Origin: Pegoplata infirma
Taxonomy: Eukaryota > Arthropoda > Insecta > Diptera > Anthomyiidae
Direction: 5' to 3'
Assembly: GCA_963921195.1 (NCBI GenBank)
Contig: OY992537.1
Location: 58,986,313-59,050,312 of the forward strand
DNA: 64,000 bases
Part shown: piece after piece, positions 1-11,398 of the stretch
Layout: each line of letters starts with the position of its first letter
Numbering within the stretch: the stretch's first letter is position 1
Program-made: the position numbers and the translations under genes
Notes under the pieces: generated by a model
Databases searched by the model: none
Seen by the model: only the letters and a program-made list of their open reading frames with translations
Told to the model about the DNA's origin: nothing

Positions 1-1550
1 ATTAAACCAATTTTTTTTCGGCACATTTTTCAATTTTTTGAAAATAAAAATGTTCCATGCTGTTTAATTTTTTTTAGAAAAATTTTACCAAATGCATTAA
101 AAAAATCTCAACAAATTTTTAGTTGACACTATTATTCTATCTCTAATAGGTAAAAAACAGCAGTGGTTTAAAGGGAACATTTTTGAAAAAAAAAATTAAT
201 AATTTTTGATTTTTTTTTTTTTTTTAAATATTTAAAGTCTGATTTTACAGTGTTGTCCTTCACTGAATATTGAAACTATTCAAAGTATGATTAATAATGA
301 TAATATTAACGTTATAACGAAATATTTTAACGTTATTACTAATTTTAATAAGGTTATAACAAATTTTAGCGATTTTTCGCGATTTTCGCGACTGCAAAAA
401 TCAATGGACTAATTTTGAAATATTATTTGAATAAGACATGTCAAAATCTATCAAAATAAATTTCTTCTCTACTTTTTTTAAGTAATGTAGGATTTTATAT
501 AAGCATTAAATTTAAAAGTATCAAAAATTTAAAACCACCGAAGAACCGTTTAAACGTTAATTTTTTTCGGGTGCGAATTAATTGAAGATATAGCATTAAA
601 AAGACTACCAAACGCGCCTCTCACCGACCAATTTCTATAAGCGGCCTGGATGTGCCTTACAAAAAAGTAAAAACTGAAAAACACCGCGGAATTCGCCAAT
701 ATTAACTTTTGATCAATGTTGCTTTCCATGATTTATTATATTTGCACATACCATTGTTTCTACATGTTCAACTTTCAGCCATGCACATTTGGCTGTCAAA
801 TAATGCAAAACTAAAATATCGAAATTTTGCAAAAAATTTAAAAAGTTCATAAAATTTTTGCAATTGAATATTTTTTGGGTGCGTTTGTAAATCAAGTGGG
901 AAATGGTAAATTATAAAGTTCACAAAGCATTCGGAACCATTCGGAATAAAACTGGGAGTGTGCCTCGCAAAAAACAGACTTTTTAAAAAATTCACGTTTT
1001 CTCTTCCCATCTTTGGAGAGCTGCAGCTTCGTAACCATTGCGAGCACATCACTTGAATCAGTCTCAGATTGTGCATATTTACAAGGGCTTTTAACATTTG
1101 TATTTGAATTTTAAAATTACAGTTTGCACCAAAAGCTACAATCAAAAATCCTCGAAAAATTGAAAATTTAAAAAAATTGGTATCAAAGATTTAGGTCCAT
1201 GTAACTTTTTTCTTATTGATGGCACATCCACTGAACATACACCAAATAATTGCCCAAGTCTACTGATTAAACGATATTAAATTTGGAGCAATAGCTTTAA
1301 CGCACCCAACAATATGGAACTTTGAACGAAAAATTTCATGAGAGTATCAAGCGATTTTTTTACATTTTTCAACTTTGCACGTTCCTTACCATGAGATAAT
1401 GAGACTATTTGCGCTGTGCCTTTGCAGAATTACTCATTATGGTTCCCTTAACATATCTACATTCACAGGTACCACCTAGTTCACAAATAAAAATGTTATT
1501 GCGAAATTAGTAAAATATCACAAGCGTTAAAAGCTAATGACAAAAGTCCA
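1..1550. other. AT-rich non-coding stretch
   Basis: No supported gene. Short open frames on the minus strand near 713-1145 have no recognisable domain, are of low complexity and overlap each other, so I treat them as chance. No clear repeat boundary is visible before the HINE block that begins about 1551. Confidence 0.6.
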
Positions 1551-1890
1551 TATATTTATGATCAGTGATCGATTCTAAGACATTCTTGCGATGTCCGTCC
1601 GTCCATCCGTCCGTCTGTAGTTAACATGATGCAGTCCAAAATCAAATAGCTAGAATATGTCTCATGTTCCTAGGCAGGTTAAGTTCGTAAATGCGCAAAA
1701 TCGGATAAGGGGGAAAAAAGTTCCCCCTTGAAGAACTAAACCAACCTCTGAAAAATATCATTTTTTTACATGATTTTTTGTGTTTTTGTTTAACAAATGC
1801 AACATTTATATGCTACAAGAAGTTCAAAGATCGGTTCAGCGGTTCAAAAGTTATGAACGAAAATGTAAGGACACTTCAAAAATGTTAGTA

Positions 1891-2686
1891 CACTCAAAAA
1901 AAAAGAAATGGTAAAACGCCTGGTAAAATGCCTTGTAATCCCGTTCTACCAATATTTAACAATTTTCCTTGTTTTTTAACAAAAAATATTGTACTTTGCT
2001 CAAACAAGAACTACAGTTTTATTGGTAATTTTACAAATTTATTTTCGTAATTGTATTCTACCATTTTAAAAGGTTATTTTACAAAAAAAAAAACTGTAAT
2101 TTTACAACAAAGTTTTAATAACGAGGATTCTAGTTAATTTACAAAAAAAAAATGTTATTTTACAAAGACTATGTTTTACCAGGATTTATGTTGTTAAAAA
2201 AAAAAAAAACAATTTTTTATGTAAATTTTTTATTTTTTTTTTAATTTTCCAAGTCCCGGACAATGTTTTTTTTTTTATTGAAAAATTTTTTAAAAAAAGT
2301 TGACAAAATTTCTAAAAATTTATTACGAGGATTCTTGTTAATTTACAAAAAAAAAAACAATTATTTTACAAAAATTATTTTATTACGAGGATTTATATAT
2401 TTTAACAAATTTTTTTTTGTAAATTTACCATTTTGGTTTGTAAATTTACTATTTTTTTGTAACATATTTACCATTTTTTCTTGTAAGTTTACCATTTTTT
2501 TTTATTTTTCCGGTTTTAAAACAATATTTTTACCAATAAAATTGGTTATTTTACCAATTTTTGGCGTATTTAATATTACGATGAATTCCTCGTAATTTTA
2601 CGAGAATTTTACCTACCTCCTATTTTACGAGAATTGCCTCGTAAAATCACGAGATTTTTTGGTAACTTTAAAATATTTTTTTAGTG
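1891..2686. mobile_element. TA-flanked MITE, CACTCAAA-type ends (copy 1)
   Basis: Starts CACTCAAAAAAAAAG and ends TTTTTTAGTG, so the terminal inverted repeats are CACT(C/A)AAAAAA. It is flanked by TA at 1889-1890 and 2687-2688. The homologous HINE at 61261-61290 reads straight through with one TA at 61279-61280, an empty site. The interior is AT-rich with many GTAAAATTAC-like words and no transposase. The superfamily is uncertain: a TA duplication suggests Tc1/mariner, while CACT ends also occur in the CMC group. Confidence 0.85.
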
Positions 2687-4284
2687 TACATTCAACATAA
2701 CCTAAAAATATAAAATGCTTTAATTCGGCTGCTGGTTGACATATGTGAACATAATTGAACACCAAATGGTATTTATACAAGTACGAACATATTTTTTGAC
2801 AAAAAAAGAGAAAAATCGCGGATTTTTTTCGCGAAAATTTTTTTTTTTTAAATTTTTTTTTTTTTTTTAAAGTAATTTCCTTTAAAAAAAAAGTTTTTTG
2901 CAATAATCTTTTTGAAATTGTGGAGGGTATCACTCAGGGGCGTATCCAGGATTTTATTTCGGTGGGGGCCCAACACTTTTTTTAAAGTTTTTTTTTTACA
3001 AAAAATTTACATATCAGCTCAATTTTTAGAATTTTTCTCGATATTTTCTTTGAACTGAATGTAACACAATCAGATTCTTAATTTTTGTGTAAATTTTGTT
3101 CAAAGTATTAAAATAATTTTGTAAATATATTAGGTTAACTATTTTTAACTATTTGTAATCATAGTCTGTAAGGAATGTATATTTCCATTGACTGAATAAA
3201 TGAAATGAAATTTAAAAGTGTTGGGAAAAAAAAATTAAAATTTTTTTATATTTTAAAATTTTTTGATAGACTTAAGCTCTTTTTTAAAGTGTGAATTGTT
3301 GAAGAAGATTATCAGAATCTGATTTTTTTTTTTCAAAGAAAAGTCTAAGGTTCTATGACAATTTCCAGTTAAGACAGTTTTTGTTAAAGAAAAAGTCAAA
3401 GACTCTAAATCATATTTCCAATGGAAACGTTTCTCAGGAAAAAGTCACTTTAGAAAATGATTCTATAAACATATTCATAAAATGCTTTTCCAAAAAAAAG
3501 ACTCCGATTGAAAGACATTTTCCTAAAATCTGAGATATTTCTAGTCTAGCACATTTTCTCAGATTCTGAAACATTCTACACAAAAAGTTTTAGATTCTGA
3601 GAAAATCTTTGCTTTTTCTAAAGGAAAGTCTCAGATTCTGAAATATTTCCCATAGAAAAATACTCAGATTCTGAGACAATATTCTTATAGAAAAAGATAT
3701 TTTTACAATAGAAAAAGTCTCAGATTTTAAGTATTTTTCCATACAAAAATTCTCAGCTTACATCTCAAAGACATTGTTCCTATACACAAGATCTTAGATT
3801 TTGAGATAATTTTCCTTAAGAAAACATCGTTGATTCTGAAACATTTTTCGTAAAAAAATATAAGATTCTGAGACATTTTCATAGATTGTAAGAAAAATGT
3901 TCAGATTCAGAGACATTATTCCTATAGAAAGTTCTCAGATTCTAAAACATTTTTCATATAGAAAAGCCTCGGGTCCTAAAAATTTTTTATAGAAAAAATC
4001 TCAGATTTTAAGACATTTTTTAGATTCAGAGACATTATTCCTATAAAAATTTTCAGATTCTGAAACATTTTTCACATAGAAAAGCCTCAGATTCTGAGAA
4101 TTTTTTATAGGAAAAGTCTCAGGTTCTGAGATATTTTTCCTATAGAAAAAGTCTGAGTTTCGGAGACATTTTTCCTATAGAAAAAGTTTTAGATTCTGAG
4201 AAAAAGCCCAATATTTTAACCCTCTAATGCATAAGGTCGCTTTTAGGCGGCCCTGTGGATTTGGTTGTAACTTTTGAACGGCAT

Positions 4285-4487
4285 CACTTACAAACCAGAA
4301 AGTAGTCGATTTTGAAAGTTAACATTGCACTGATTTATATTGTGCTCTTCTTCATTACGTACTTTCTTTTGTTTTCAAATTCACTTTTCGCATATTTATA
4401 AACAAAAGATAAATAAATAAAAAAGAACACAATATAAATCTGTGCAATGTTAGCTTTCAAAATCGATCATTCTCTTGTTTGTAAGTG
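4285..4487. mobile_element. Short foldback with CACTTACAAAC ends
   Basis: CACTTACAAACCAGA at the left is mirrored by TTGTTTGTAAGTG at the right, with long inner complementarity (around AACATTGCACTGATTTATAT). It is absent from the opposite arm of the host foldback (near 5725-5735), so it inserted after that palindrome formed. Its ends resemble the CACTTACAAGG foldbacks at 45375 and 60196. I cannot fix a duplication. Confidence 0.55.
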
Positions 4488-4536
4488 CCCTGCAAAAAAA
4501 GTCATTATCACTTCCTAGTGGAGTGCTTTAAAACTA

Positions 4537-5332
4537 CACTCATAGAAATATCTTAGTAGAAATATTAGTAAACCCATTGTAGATCAAGTTTTACAGAATA
4601 ATGCCGTATTCAACAAAAATTAATGTTGATATCGTTGAATAATCAGTATACTTGTTTCAACTATTACAATGGCGTCTACAGAATTCAATAGATGAAACAA
4701 AAAAGAAAAAACAACCCTGTTCGTTCGTTTTTTTTTATTATAACGAGTGAACGAGTGAGTTGGTAGCAATGTGAAATGTCTCTTATAAAATTATTTAATG
4801 TGTTTGTTTCTTATAAAATTATTTAATATTAGAAAAATAAATAAAAATAGGATCTGATCTGTAAATATTTGGTAAGTAATAAATTACATTGATAACTTTA
4901 TGTATTCATACTATATTAAATAAAACGTTTTTTGTTTTCTTTTAGGATTTTGTTTTGGTATCATCAGATAATTAGAGAATGGCTAATGGGTGCATAACAT
5001 GAATAAACGAAGTGTGTGTGAAAATCTTCAAATATTGCAGCTTAAAAAGCCGGAAATAAAAAAATATTGTGATTTATACTTAATAAAAGAATATTTACAA
5101 ATAACAACAAGCTTTTTTTTAATAATAAAATTTCTTATATTAACAAAAATATGAGTTGAATTTACATAAAATACGAGTTGATTAACAAAAAAACGAGTTG
5201 ATCAACTTTTACAAAAACTGACAACAATTTTTATTGAAATCAACATAAATATTTGTAGGGTCAAAATCAACAATGATTTCTGTTGAATTTACAACGATTT
5301 TCTTTGGGAATACAATGATTTTTGGTTGAGTG
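4537..5332. mobile_element. TA-flanked MITE, CACTC-type ends (copy 2)
   Basis: Starts CACTCATAGAAATATC and ends GGTTGAGTG, flanked by TA at 4535-4536 and 5333-5334. The opposite arm of the host palindrome (about 5655-5685, read in reverse) reads AAAACTATAACAAA without the insert, an internal empty-site control. The interior has repeated ACGAGTTGA/CAACA words and no reading frame. Confidence 0.85.
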
Positions 5333-6324
5333 TATAACAAATGTAATGAAATACAACAAAAATAACATTTTCTTTTCTACTCCAGAATTCATAGTTATTC
5401 AGTTCTTAACTCATTACCTTCCGCGACACTCCCATACAAATGTAAGTAGATAAGAAGTAGATAAGAAGTACTCCGGGAAGTAGTTGGAAGTTGTTTGAAA
5501 ACTCGGAGTACTTCTTATCTACTGAATATCTACTTACATTTGTATGGGAGTGTCGCGGAAGGTAATAACTTAAGAGCTGAATATCAACTTTTTATGGAGT
5601 AGAAAAGAATGCCTTTGCGTTTTTTCCTTGTGTTTTTTGTTATTTTTGTTGTATTTAATTACATTTTGTTATAGTTTTAAAGCACTCCAAATAGAAGTAC
5701 TCCGCACAATTTTTGCTGGGTGATGCCGTTCAAATGTTACATCCAAATCCACAGGGCCGCCTAACAGCGGCATTTTGCATTAAAGGGTTAAGACATTATT
5801 CCTATAGAAAAAATCTTAGATTCTTAGACATTTTTCTTATAGAAAGTTTAAGATTCTGAGACAAATTATTTTTAGAAAAGTGTAAGATTCTGAGACTTTT
5901 TTTAAGAAATTGCCTCGTTCTGAGACATTTTTCTAAAAGACAAAGTCGCATTTTAAGATTTTACTACATTTTACTAAAAATTAGGTCCATTTTTCGTGCA
6001 CATTAAACTTCAAGTTCTAAGATATTTTTTCATTAGAATCTTAAGTTGAAAAGTTTCAAATTATAAGAAAAAAATTTTCAGACTTTGAGATTTTTTTAAC
6101 AGAGAAATTTTCAGTTTCAAATTTTTTTTTTCAAACAGTTTTTTTTAAGAAGTTTTTTAATATAGTACTTGTTATTTGATACCAAATCCTGAAGTTTGTG
6201 AACTCTGTATACGCCACTGGTATCACTACATTCCGCAAGACCGAATTTTACTTTTTTGCTTGTTTAATTTAAATAAGTAATAATAAAAGGAATATTCACC
6301 AGCTGGTGAATAAAACGTAATATT

Positions 6325-6725
6325 TTTTTTAATTAAAACTTTTTTCATCAATATTTTTTTTCATCAATATTTTTTTCGTAAATTTTTTTCTCTTCCATAT
6401 ATATATTTTTTTTTTATCAATATTTTTTTTTTCATTATAATTTTTTTTCATAAATATTTTTTTTTTGTTATTAATATTTTTTCATCAATATTTTTTTTTT
6501 TTTCATCAATATTTTGTTTTTTATCAATATTTTTTTTTTTCAATATTTTTTTTTATCAATATTTTTTTTCATCAATATTTCTTTTCATCAATATTATTTT
6601 TATCAATATTTTTTTTAATCAATATTTCTTTCTTATAAATTTTTTTTTCATGCATACATATTTTGTTCAATAATTTTTTTTGTTTTTATCAATTTTTTTT
6701 TTATAAATATTTTTGTTTATCAAAT
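6325..6725. repeat. AT-rich minisatellite, TTTTTTCATCAATATT units
   Basis: About twenty degenerate head-to-tail copies of a roughly 18-22-bp unit (T-run, CATCAATATT). There is no gene. It looks like expansion of a T-rich simple sequence. Confidence 0.8.
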
Positions 6726-6759
6726 AAAACTAAAAACTTTTTTCATCAAAAATTTTGCA

Positions 6760-8100
6760 TCGACAAACAGATATATGGATTCACTAAATGTTAATTCCTG
6801 AAGGAGGTTATTTTGTCTGTCGAATAGTGTAATATATAAACATAATGGGGTCCTCGAGCTATATTTTAATGCGTTTTGCATGGAGTGACAAATAAATATT
6901 GCGGTTTTTTCTAGAAAAATTTTGCTTTATAAAGAACACCTATTTATACAGCAAGACATTCACACAAAAAATTATTGGCTAAAAACTTTTAATTAAATCT
7001 ATTGATCAACAAAATTTAAATTAATCAATTATTGTTTTGATCAACATTGTTGTTATTTTCAATAAATATCAAATTACAAATTTTCAACATACCAGATTTT
7101 TTCAAAAATATTCAACATAATCGGGGTTTACTTTTATTGTTGGCAACATATTGGAAAGCAAAAAATATTAATATCTTCATAATTTTTCAATAAGCTTTCA
7201 ATTTGTTTGTAAAATCAATTATTATTTTTATTGACTTTAAATAAAAAATTGATTAAATTTGTGAGCAAAATCGAAAAGTGTTTAATTGAAAATAAAATTA
7301 ATTAATCACCTACAATTTGATGATTGATACAACAATTTTCTTCATCAGAGGAGTTTTAATTAAAAAATTAATTGAAACCGCGGTTTTGTTGATAGAAATT
7401 CGATTTCAATTGTTTCATGATTCAATAGTTTGGGCAAGAGCAAAAACTTCGCAGAATTTTTTTTTGTGTAAATTGAAAAGAAAAATGTTGGTCTAAAAAA
7501 GCAGTATCTTGAGTATATTTTAAATTGCATCAATTAAAAAATTACTCAATTTTAATTCGAAATTTAAAACAAGTGAGAGTAATCACTTTTTTATCCCATA
7601 TTTTTTTCTGTGTATTGATGCTCCTCGTTTTCATATTTCAAATAAATATTGAGACAGTTTACCACGTGCATACTAAATTTCAGTTATCTGAAATTCAGAC
7701 ACAAAGTTCATAAAAACCCCCACCATTTCTATTAAAAAGGATATAAAAAAGGGTTACGTACATATTTACACACTTAAAATCAAAAGAAGGATACTAATAT
7801 TAACCGTTTTCTAATAAATTATGCAACTAGGATACCAATTGAAAAAAATATATATTTCTTTTTCAAGATTTTTTTTCTTGTGGGAATTATCCAAAGATAA
7901 GAAAGTAAGCGAAAGAAAATCTTTTTTACTTATTTTTAAATAAATTGATTTCTTTTCTTTTTTGTGAAATTGAAAAAATATAAAAAAGTACAATATACTA
8001 CATGGTATTGTTTAAAGCATAATCTAAATAAAATAAATAATAAAAATAAAGTAAGAAAAAATGTTTTTAAAAATATATTTTAACAAAAAAAGCACGTGCC
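6760..8100. other. AT-rich non-coding stretch with an eroded HINE piece
   Basis: At 6840-6905 the words ATAATGGGGTCCTCGAG and GGAGTGACAAATAAATATT match the HINE-A 5' block in reverse orientation, so this is a decayed copy. A candidate MITE may span about 6962-7468 (CACACAAAAAATTATTGG versus a terminal TTTTTTTTTGTG), but its flanks are not a clear duplication. Nothing else is recognisable. Confidence 0.45.
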
Positions 8101-8540
8101 GCATTAAATTACAATAGCATAGAAGACCTTTGACCGCAACATTAAGACAAACAACAACCAGACAGACAGACTGACGGACAGACATTCAAATGGACGGACA
8201 TGGTATGTGCACAATAACAACATACAGCTAATGGGGATAACAGGCAACAAAAACAACAGCAGCAGCAGCAAAATAGCAGCAACATGAACTACAGCAACAG
8301 CAAAAACAATAAAAACAATAAACACAGTGTTTTGTTACTAAATAAACACTACAAGAATGAATATGAACTTAATAACAAAACAATAGAAAGCTAAAGAAAA
8401 CCATCATTATCATCATCATCCTCATCGCAATACACTGGATGATACAATTCCATTTCAAAAACCCAAACCATTCTATACGATAGGAAACCAAACCAGAAAA
8501 AAAACAACATTGCACTATGGGATAACATTGAAGTAATGTA
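8101..8540. other. Single-copy-like DNA with CAA/CAG/CAT simple repeats
   Basis: Contains CAGACAGACAGACTGACGG, runs of CAGCAGCAGCAGCA and ATCATCATCATCCTCATC. The minus-strand frames across it (8104-8325, 8369-8629) translate to low-complexity hydrophobic strings and are not credible genes. It may be remaining host sequence. Confidence 0.4.
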
Positions 8541-8900
8541 CACACAAAAAAAAACGTTGTCAAATTACTAGGAAAAGTCTCGTAATCCCATTTTGCGAAT
8601 ATTTGGTTGTTTTCCTTGTTTTTTAACAAACAAATTTGGATCGAAATTAAAAAAAAAATTTTGTAATTTTTTTGTAATTTTACAAATTTTCAAAGATAAT
8701 TTTACAAAAAAATCTAGTAAATTCACGTAAAATTTTATTGTTAAAAAGCTTGTAAAATTACAAAATTATTGGTACAAATCTTGTAAAATTACTAGGAATT
8801 CTCGTAAAATAGGAGGTAGCAAAAAATCTAGTAAAGTTTCGAAACCTTCTTGTAAATTTTATCGTGCCAAAAAATTTTTAAATTTCTTTAAATTCTACTG
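8541..8900. mobile_element. CACAC-type MITE, 3'-eroded (copy 3)
   Basis: Begins CACACAAAAAAAAACG after TA at 8539-8540. It aligns along its length with the better copy at 38625-41833 (shared CTCGTAATCCCATTTT, CAAAGATAATTTTAC, GGAGGTAGCAAAAAATC). The right end is lost near 8900. Confidence 0.65.
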
Positions 8901-8949
8901 AAGGATCCTACTTGGATATAGTCGCAACAAGAAGTCGACTTTTCGACTT

Positions 8950-9839
8950 TTTATACCCTCCAACTACAGTATGGAGTTGGAGGGTGTAACGCATCAAAAA
9001 TATAGTATTTATATTTATGATCAGTTATCGATTCTAACAAGGGAAGTATCTCAACCCTTATGAACCGATTTGCCTGAAACTTAAAATATATATTAAAGAG
9101 ACGATTTTAAGATTGGGGTGTCTCGGTTTATTGGCCATATCGGTGTTTAAAAATTTCGTTGTCCCCTTATGAAACCATTTGGACCTTCGGCAAAATTTTG
9201 ATAACTTCCGAACTAACAGGAATATTATCTAGCGCAAAAATACGGGTCGACTTAAATTTAATAAAGATTATTTCTTATCCATATGGATGACGTAGGTCTA
9301 TGTCTTCACATAAGTACCCCCCAAAATTTACACATTTTCCTTAAAAAAAATATTTAAAGAAGCCGAATTTTTTCAAGGTTATGCCACCATTAGATAGGCA
9401 TTAAAAAAATATTTCTTCTCATATGAAAACATCATATAGTTTCTTAAAAAAAAATGGCAGAAAATCAAAAAAACTATTTTTCGCCATTTTTTTACCCATG
9501 TTTTGAGCCCCTAAATCCCCGATATGGCCGATAAGCCGAGACACCCCAACCTTAGAATTGTCTCTTTGATATATATTTTAAGTTTCAGGCAAATCAGTTC
9601 ATAAGGGTTGAGATACTTCCCTTGTAAGTAATTCTAGCGATGTCCGTCCGCCTGTAGTTAACACGATACAGTCCAAAATAAAAGAGTTAGACTCGGAAAT
9701 TTGCTCCCCATTTGCTCCCTATTACCACTACCGAAAAACCACTACCCCCAATAAAATAAAACGCCCCTGATTTTTTTTTATTTTTTTTGCATGTTGGAGG
9801 GTATAAAAGATTCGGCACAGGCGTATTTAACACTCTTAC
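8950..9839 (+). mobile_element. HINE subfamily A with internal foldback
   Basis: 5' block TTTTTATACCCTCCAAC at 8950, GATCAGTTATCGATTC before the insert, (GTCC)n at about 9640, and 3' end GGAGGGTATAAAAGATTCGG at about 9795-9839. The terminal hairpin is damaged (GGCACAGGCGTA). It is interrupted by the foldback at 9037-9632 just before the GTCC block and is followed directly by a second HINE. Confidence 0.75.
9037..9632. mobile_element. Foldback, ACAAGGGAAGTATCTC arms (copy A)
   Basis: Inverted arms of roughly 120 bp: ACAAGGGAAGTATCTCAACC at the left and the mirrored GAGATACTTCCCTTGT at the right. Both arms contain AGAGACGATTTTAA-like and GGGGTGTCTCGG words. The centre is unpaired AT-rich DNA. 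A near relative lies at 45375-45977. It has no coding capacity. Confidence 0.75.
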
Positions 9840-10434
9840 TTGTTATACCCTTTGGTCTGTAACGCATAAAAATATCGGTAGGGGACCCCATATAGAATAT
9901 ATATTACTGATTTATGATCGATTCTAAGTCATTCTATGAATGTCCGTCCGTCCGTCTGCATAAAACACGATTCAGACCAAAATAAAAGAGCTAGACTCCT
10001 GATTGGCACGAATGTGTCTCATGGTCATAGGCCGGTTAAGTGTGAATATGGGTAAGAAGAACTAAAAAATCGACAATTTTTACACCTTTTTTGCATTTTT
10101 GTTAAACAAATGACACATTTTTATATCAGAAGGAGTTCAGAGTACTGCACTTAGACCGTGGGGTCTACAAAATTTACTTTTTTTCGCCCCGCCTCTTTTT
10201 GTGGGCGTGGATTTAAAAAAATCATAAGAATTATGAAAAAATGGTATTACTAAAGTTAAAAAAGCATAATAAATAAATTAGTAAACATTTTCGCGATGGG
10301 GACGGTATCCCCCACCACCCCCATACAGAGCCCCCCCCCCCCACAAAAATGCTTCTGCATTTTTATTATAGATTTTTCAACATGTTGGAGGGTATCAAAG
10401 ATTCGGCACAGCCGAATTTAACACTCTGACCATT
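9836..10434 (+). mobile_element. HINE subfamily A (tandem second copy)
   Basis: Runs from TATACCCTTTGGTCTGTAACG through GTCCGTCCGTCCGTC (about 9948) to GGAGGGTATCAAAGATTCGG and the 3' hairpin TTCGGCACAGCCGAA, then AATTTAACACTCTGAC. It abuts the previous HINE. There is a C-run of 12 at about 10331. Confidence 0.8.
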
Positions 10435-10663
10435 GCCAAATTCAAAAAAAGTCATTTTTTGATTTCTCGACTTTTTACAACTTATAATTGAGGCATTCCA
10501 CACCAAATGACCCGCTACAGAAAAACATGTGTGCCATGAATGTCTGAATAGGTGGTATGGATAGCCATATATGGAAATAAGAAAATTGCGTTTTAGGTTT
10601 TTCAAATTATAAAAAAATAACTTTTTCACAAAAATTGGTAATGGAGGGGTGGTTAAATATTAG

Positions 10664-11280
10664 CTCTAAAAAATGACAGTATAAGGTCCAAGGTAGTTAG
10701 CCGCTGCCACAGAGAGCTTAAGGTTCTCAGCGAGCAGCACAACATTAGACTGTGCTGGGTACCTGGACATAAAGATATACTGGGCAACGAAAAGGCAGAT
10801 GAGCTTGCTAAGCGGGGAGCCAACCTTTCACAGGAATTGGCTGTGGGTGACGTCTATCCACCTCTATCTCTAATCTCGCAACGGATCAGACTGGAAGCGA
10901 GAGAAACTTGGTTAACCCGATGGACTCAGTCGGACTGCTGTATTCAGACAAAATCATTATGGAATGAAAATTCGTTGAAACAAAGCCAAGTTCTTCTTGA
11001 TATGGATAGAAGACAATTGAGAATGGTAATGAATTTGATCACAGGCCACAACACCCTGGGTAAACACATGGTAAGAATTGGAAGAGTAGATGATGATACA
11101 TGCCGATGGTGTAGGGAAGCTGTTGAAGACAGTTTTCACTTTTTATGTGAATGCCCTGCACTGTCTTTTAGAAGATTTAAATTATTTGGCTCTTTTTTCT
11201 TTCAGAATTTACATGAAATCCGAGGAATAAATCCATGGACCTTATTGGCGTTTATCAAAACATCGAAGTGGAATGCATAG
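10664..11280 (+). pseudogene. LINE ORF2 C-terminal fragment (RNase H end plus Cys/His tail)
   Basis: The frame is open from the insertion junction to a TAG at 11278-11280, about 205 residues, with no start of its own. It shows the end of an RNase H domain: WVPGHKDILGNEKADELAK contains the conserved His and the last catalytic Asp (GNEKAD). After a linker comes CRWC...FHFLCECPAL, the Cys/His tail typical of LOA-type LINEs. RT and the endonuclease are missing. It is intact enough to suggest a fairly recent insertion. It differs clearly in sequence from the LINE at 16992, so it is a separate family. Confidence 0.85.
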
Positions 11281-11398
11281 ATGCAACTATTGATTTTTAT
11301 CTAAGAAGAAGGGGAAACTGGAATCATAATGGGCCACAAGTCGGCCTCTATGGGCATTGGTTTATGCCAATGCCATCCACCATAACCTAACCTAACCT
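10664..11398 (+). mobile_element. 5'-truncated LINE with TSD and (CCTAA)n tail
   Basis: Flanked by AAATATTAG at 10655-10663 and 11399-11407. The equivalent unfilled site in the sister foldback is CAAATATTGG at about 32222. The 3' end is three CCTAA repeats (about 11384-11398). The 735-bp insert holds only the C-terminal part of the pol frame. Truncation at the 5' end plus a variable TSD is the signature of target-primed reverse transcription. Confidence 0.9.

Larger units (their letters stand above)
4220..5787. mobile_element. piggyBac-like foldback (TTAA insertion)
   Basis: Starts CCCTCTAATGCATAAGG and ends TTTTGCATTAAAGGG, flanked by TTAA at 4216-4219 and 5788-5791. The surrounding repeat unit contains TTTTAAGACATT (for example near 4010), which supplies the empty TTAA target. 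The whole element is a foldback: its arms meet near 5480 around two short blocks related to GAGTACTTCTTATCTAC. The left arm is enlarged by two further insertions. TTAA targets with CCC-beginning ends are characteristic of piggyBac. No transposase frame is present. Confidence 0.75.
3290..6000. repeat. Minisatellite array, palindromic TCTCAGATTCTGAGA unit (array 1, interrupted)
   Basis: Degenerate head-to-tail units contain TCTCAGATTCTGAGACA then TTTTTCCTATAGAAAAAG. The TCAGA-TTC-TGAGA core is close to a palindrome. The array runs 3290-4215 and 5792-6000, with the TTAA-flanked element between. The same unit forms arrays near 38.3-38.6, 41.8-42.1, 59.8-60.2 and 61.5-61.6 kb. Confidence 0.85.
2935..6219. 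mobile_element. Non-autonomous hAT carrying a minisatellite
   Basis: Ends are CAGGGGCGTATCCAGG and (reverse complement) CAGTGGCGTATACAG. They are flanked by an identical 8-bp duplication GTATCACT at 2927-2934 and 6220-6227, diagnostic of hAT. It lies in the 3' end of a HINE. The body is a degenerate array of about 35-45-bp units (3290-4215 and 5792-6000) interrupted by a TTAA-flanked element. No transposase is visible, so it would have moved with an enzyme supplied elsewhere. Confidence 0.85.
1551..6262 (+). mobile_element. HINE (mini-me/DINE-1-like) subfamily B, interrupted
   Basis: The core at 1551-1620 carries TATATTTATGATC, then the (GTCC)n block, then the conserved internal stretch up to 1890. 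The element resumes at 2689-2926 and ends at 6228-6262 with the subfamily-B 3' part (GGAGGGTATCAC followed by a weak hairpin). It is split by a MITE at 1891-2686 and by a hAT at 2935-6219. A sister copy at 61043-61500 is uninterrupted at the MITE site, which proves the join. It has no coding capacity. The family assignment follows from the (TA)n plus (GTCY)n architecture known for mini-me elements. Confidence 0.7.

Noticed and set aside
6962..7468. Another CACAC-ended MITE
   Set aside because: Ends are suggestive but no TA or other duplication can be read and there is no empty site, so it is only noted within the surrounding stretch.
8104..8629. Small membrane-protein-like frames
   Set aside because: Hydrophobic strings come from antisense CAA/CAG/CAT repeats; there is no conserved domain or gene context.
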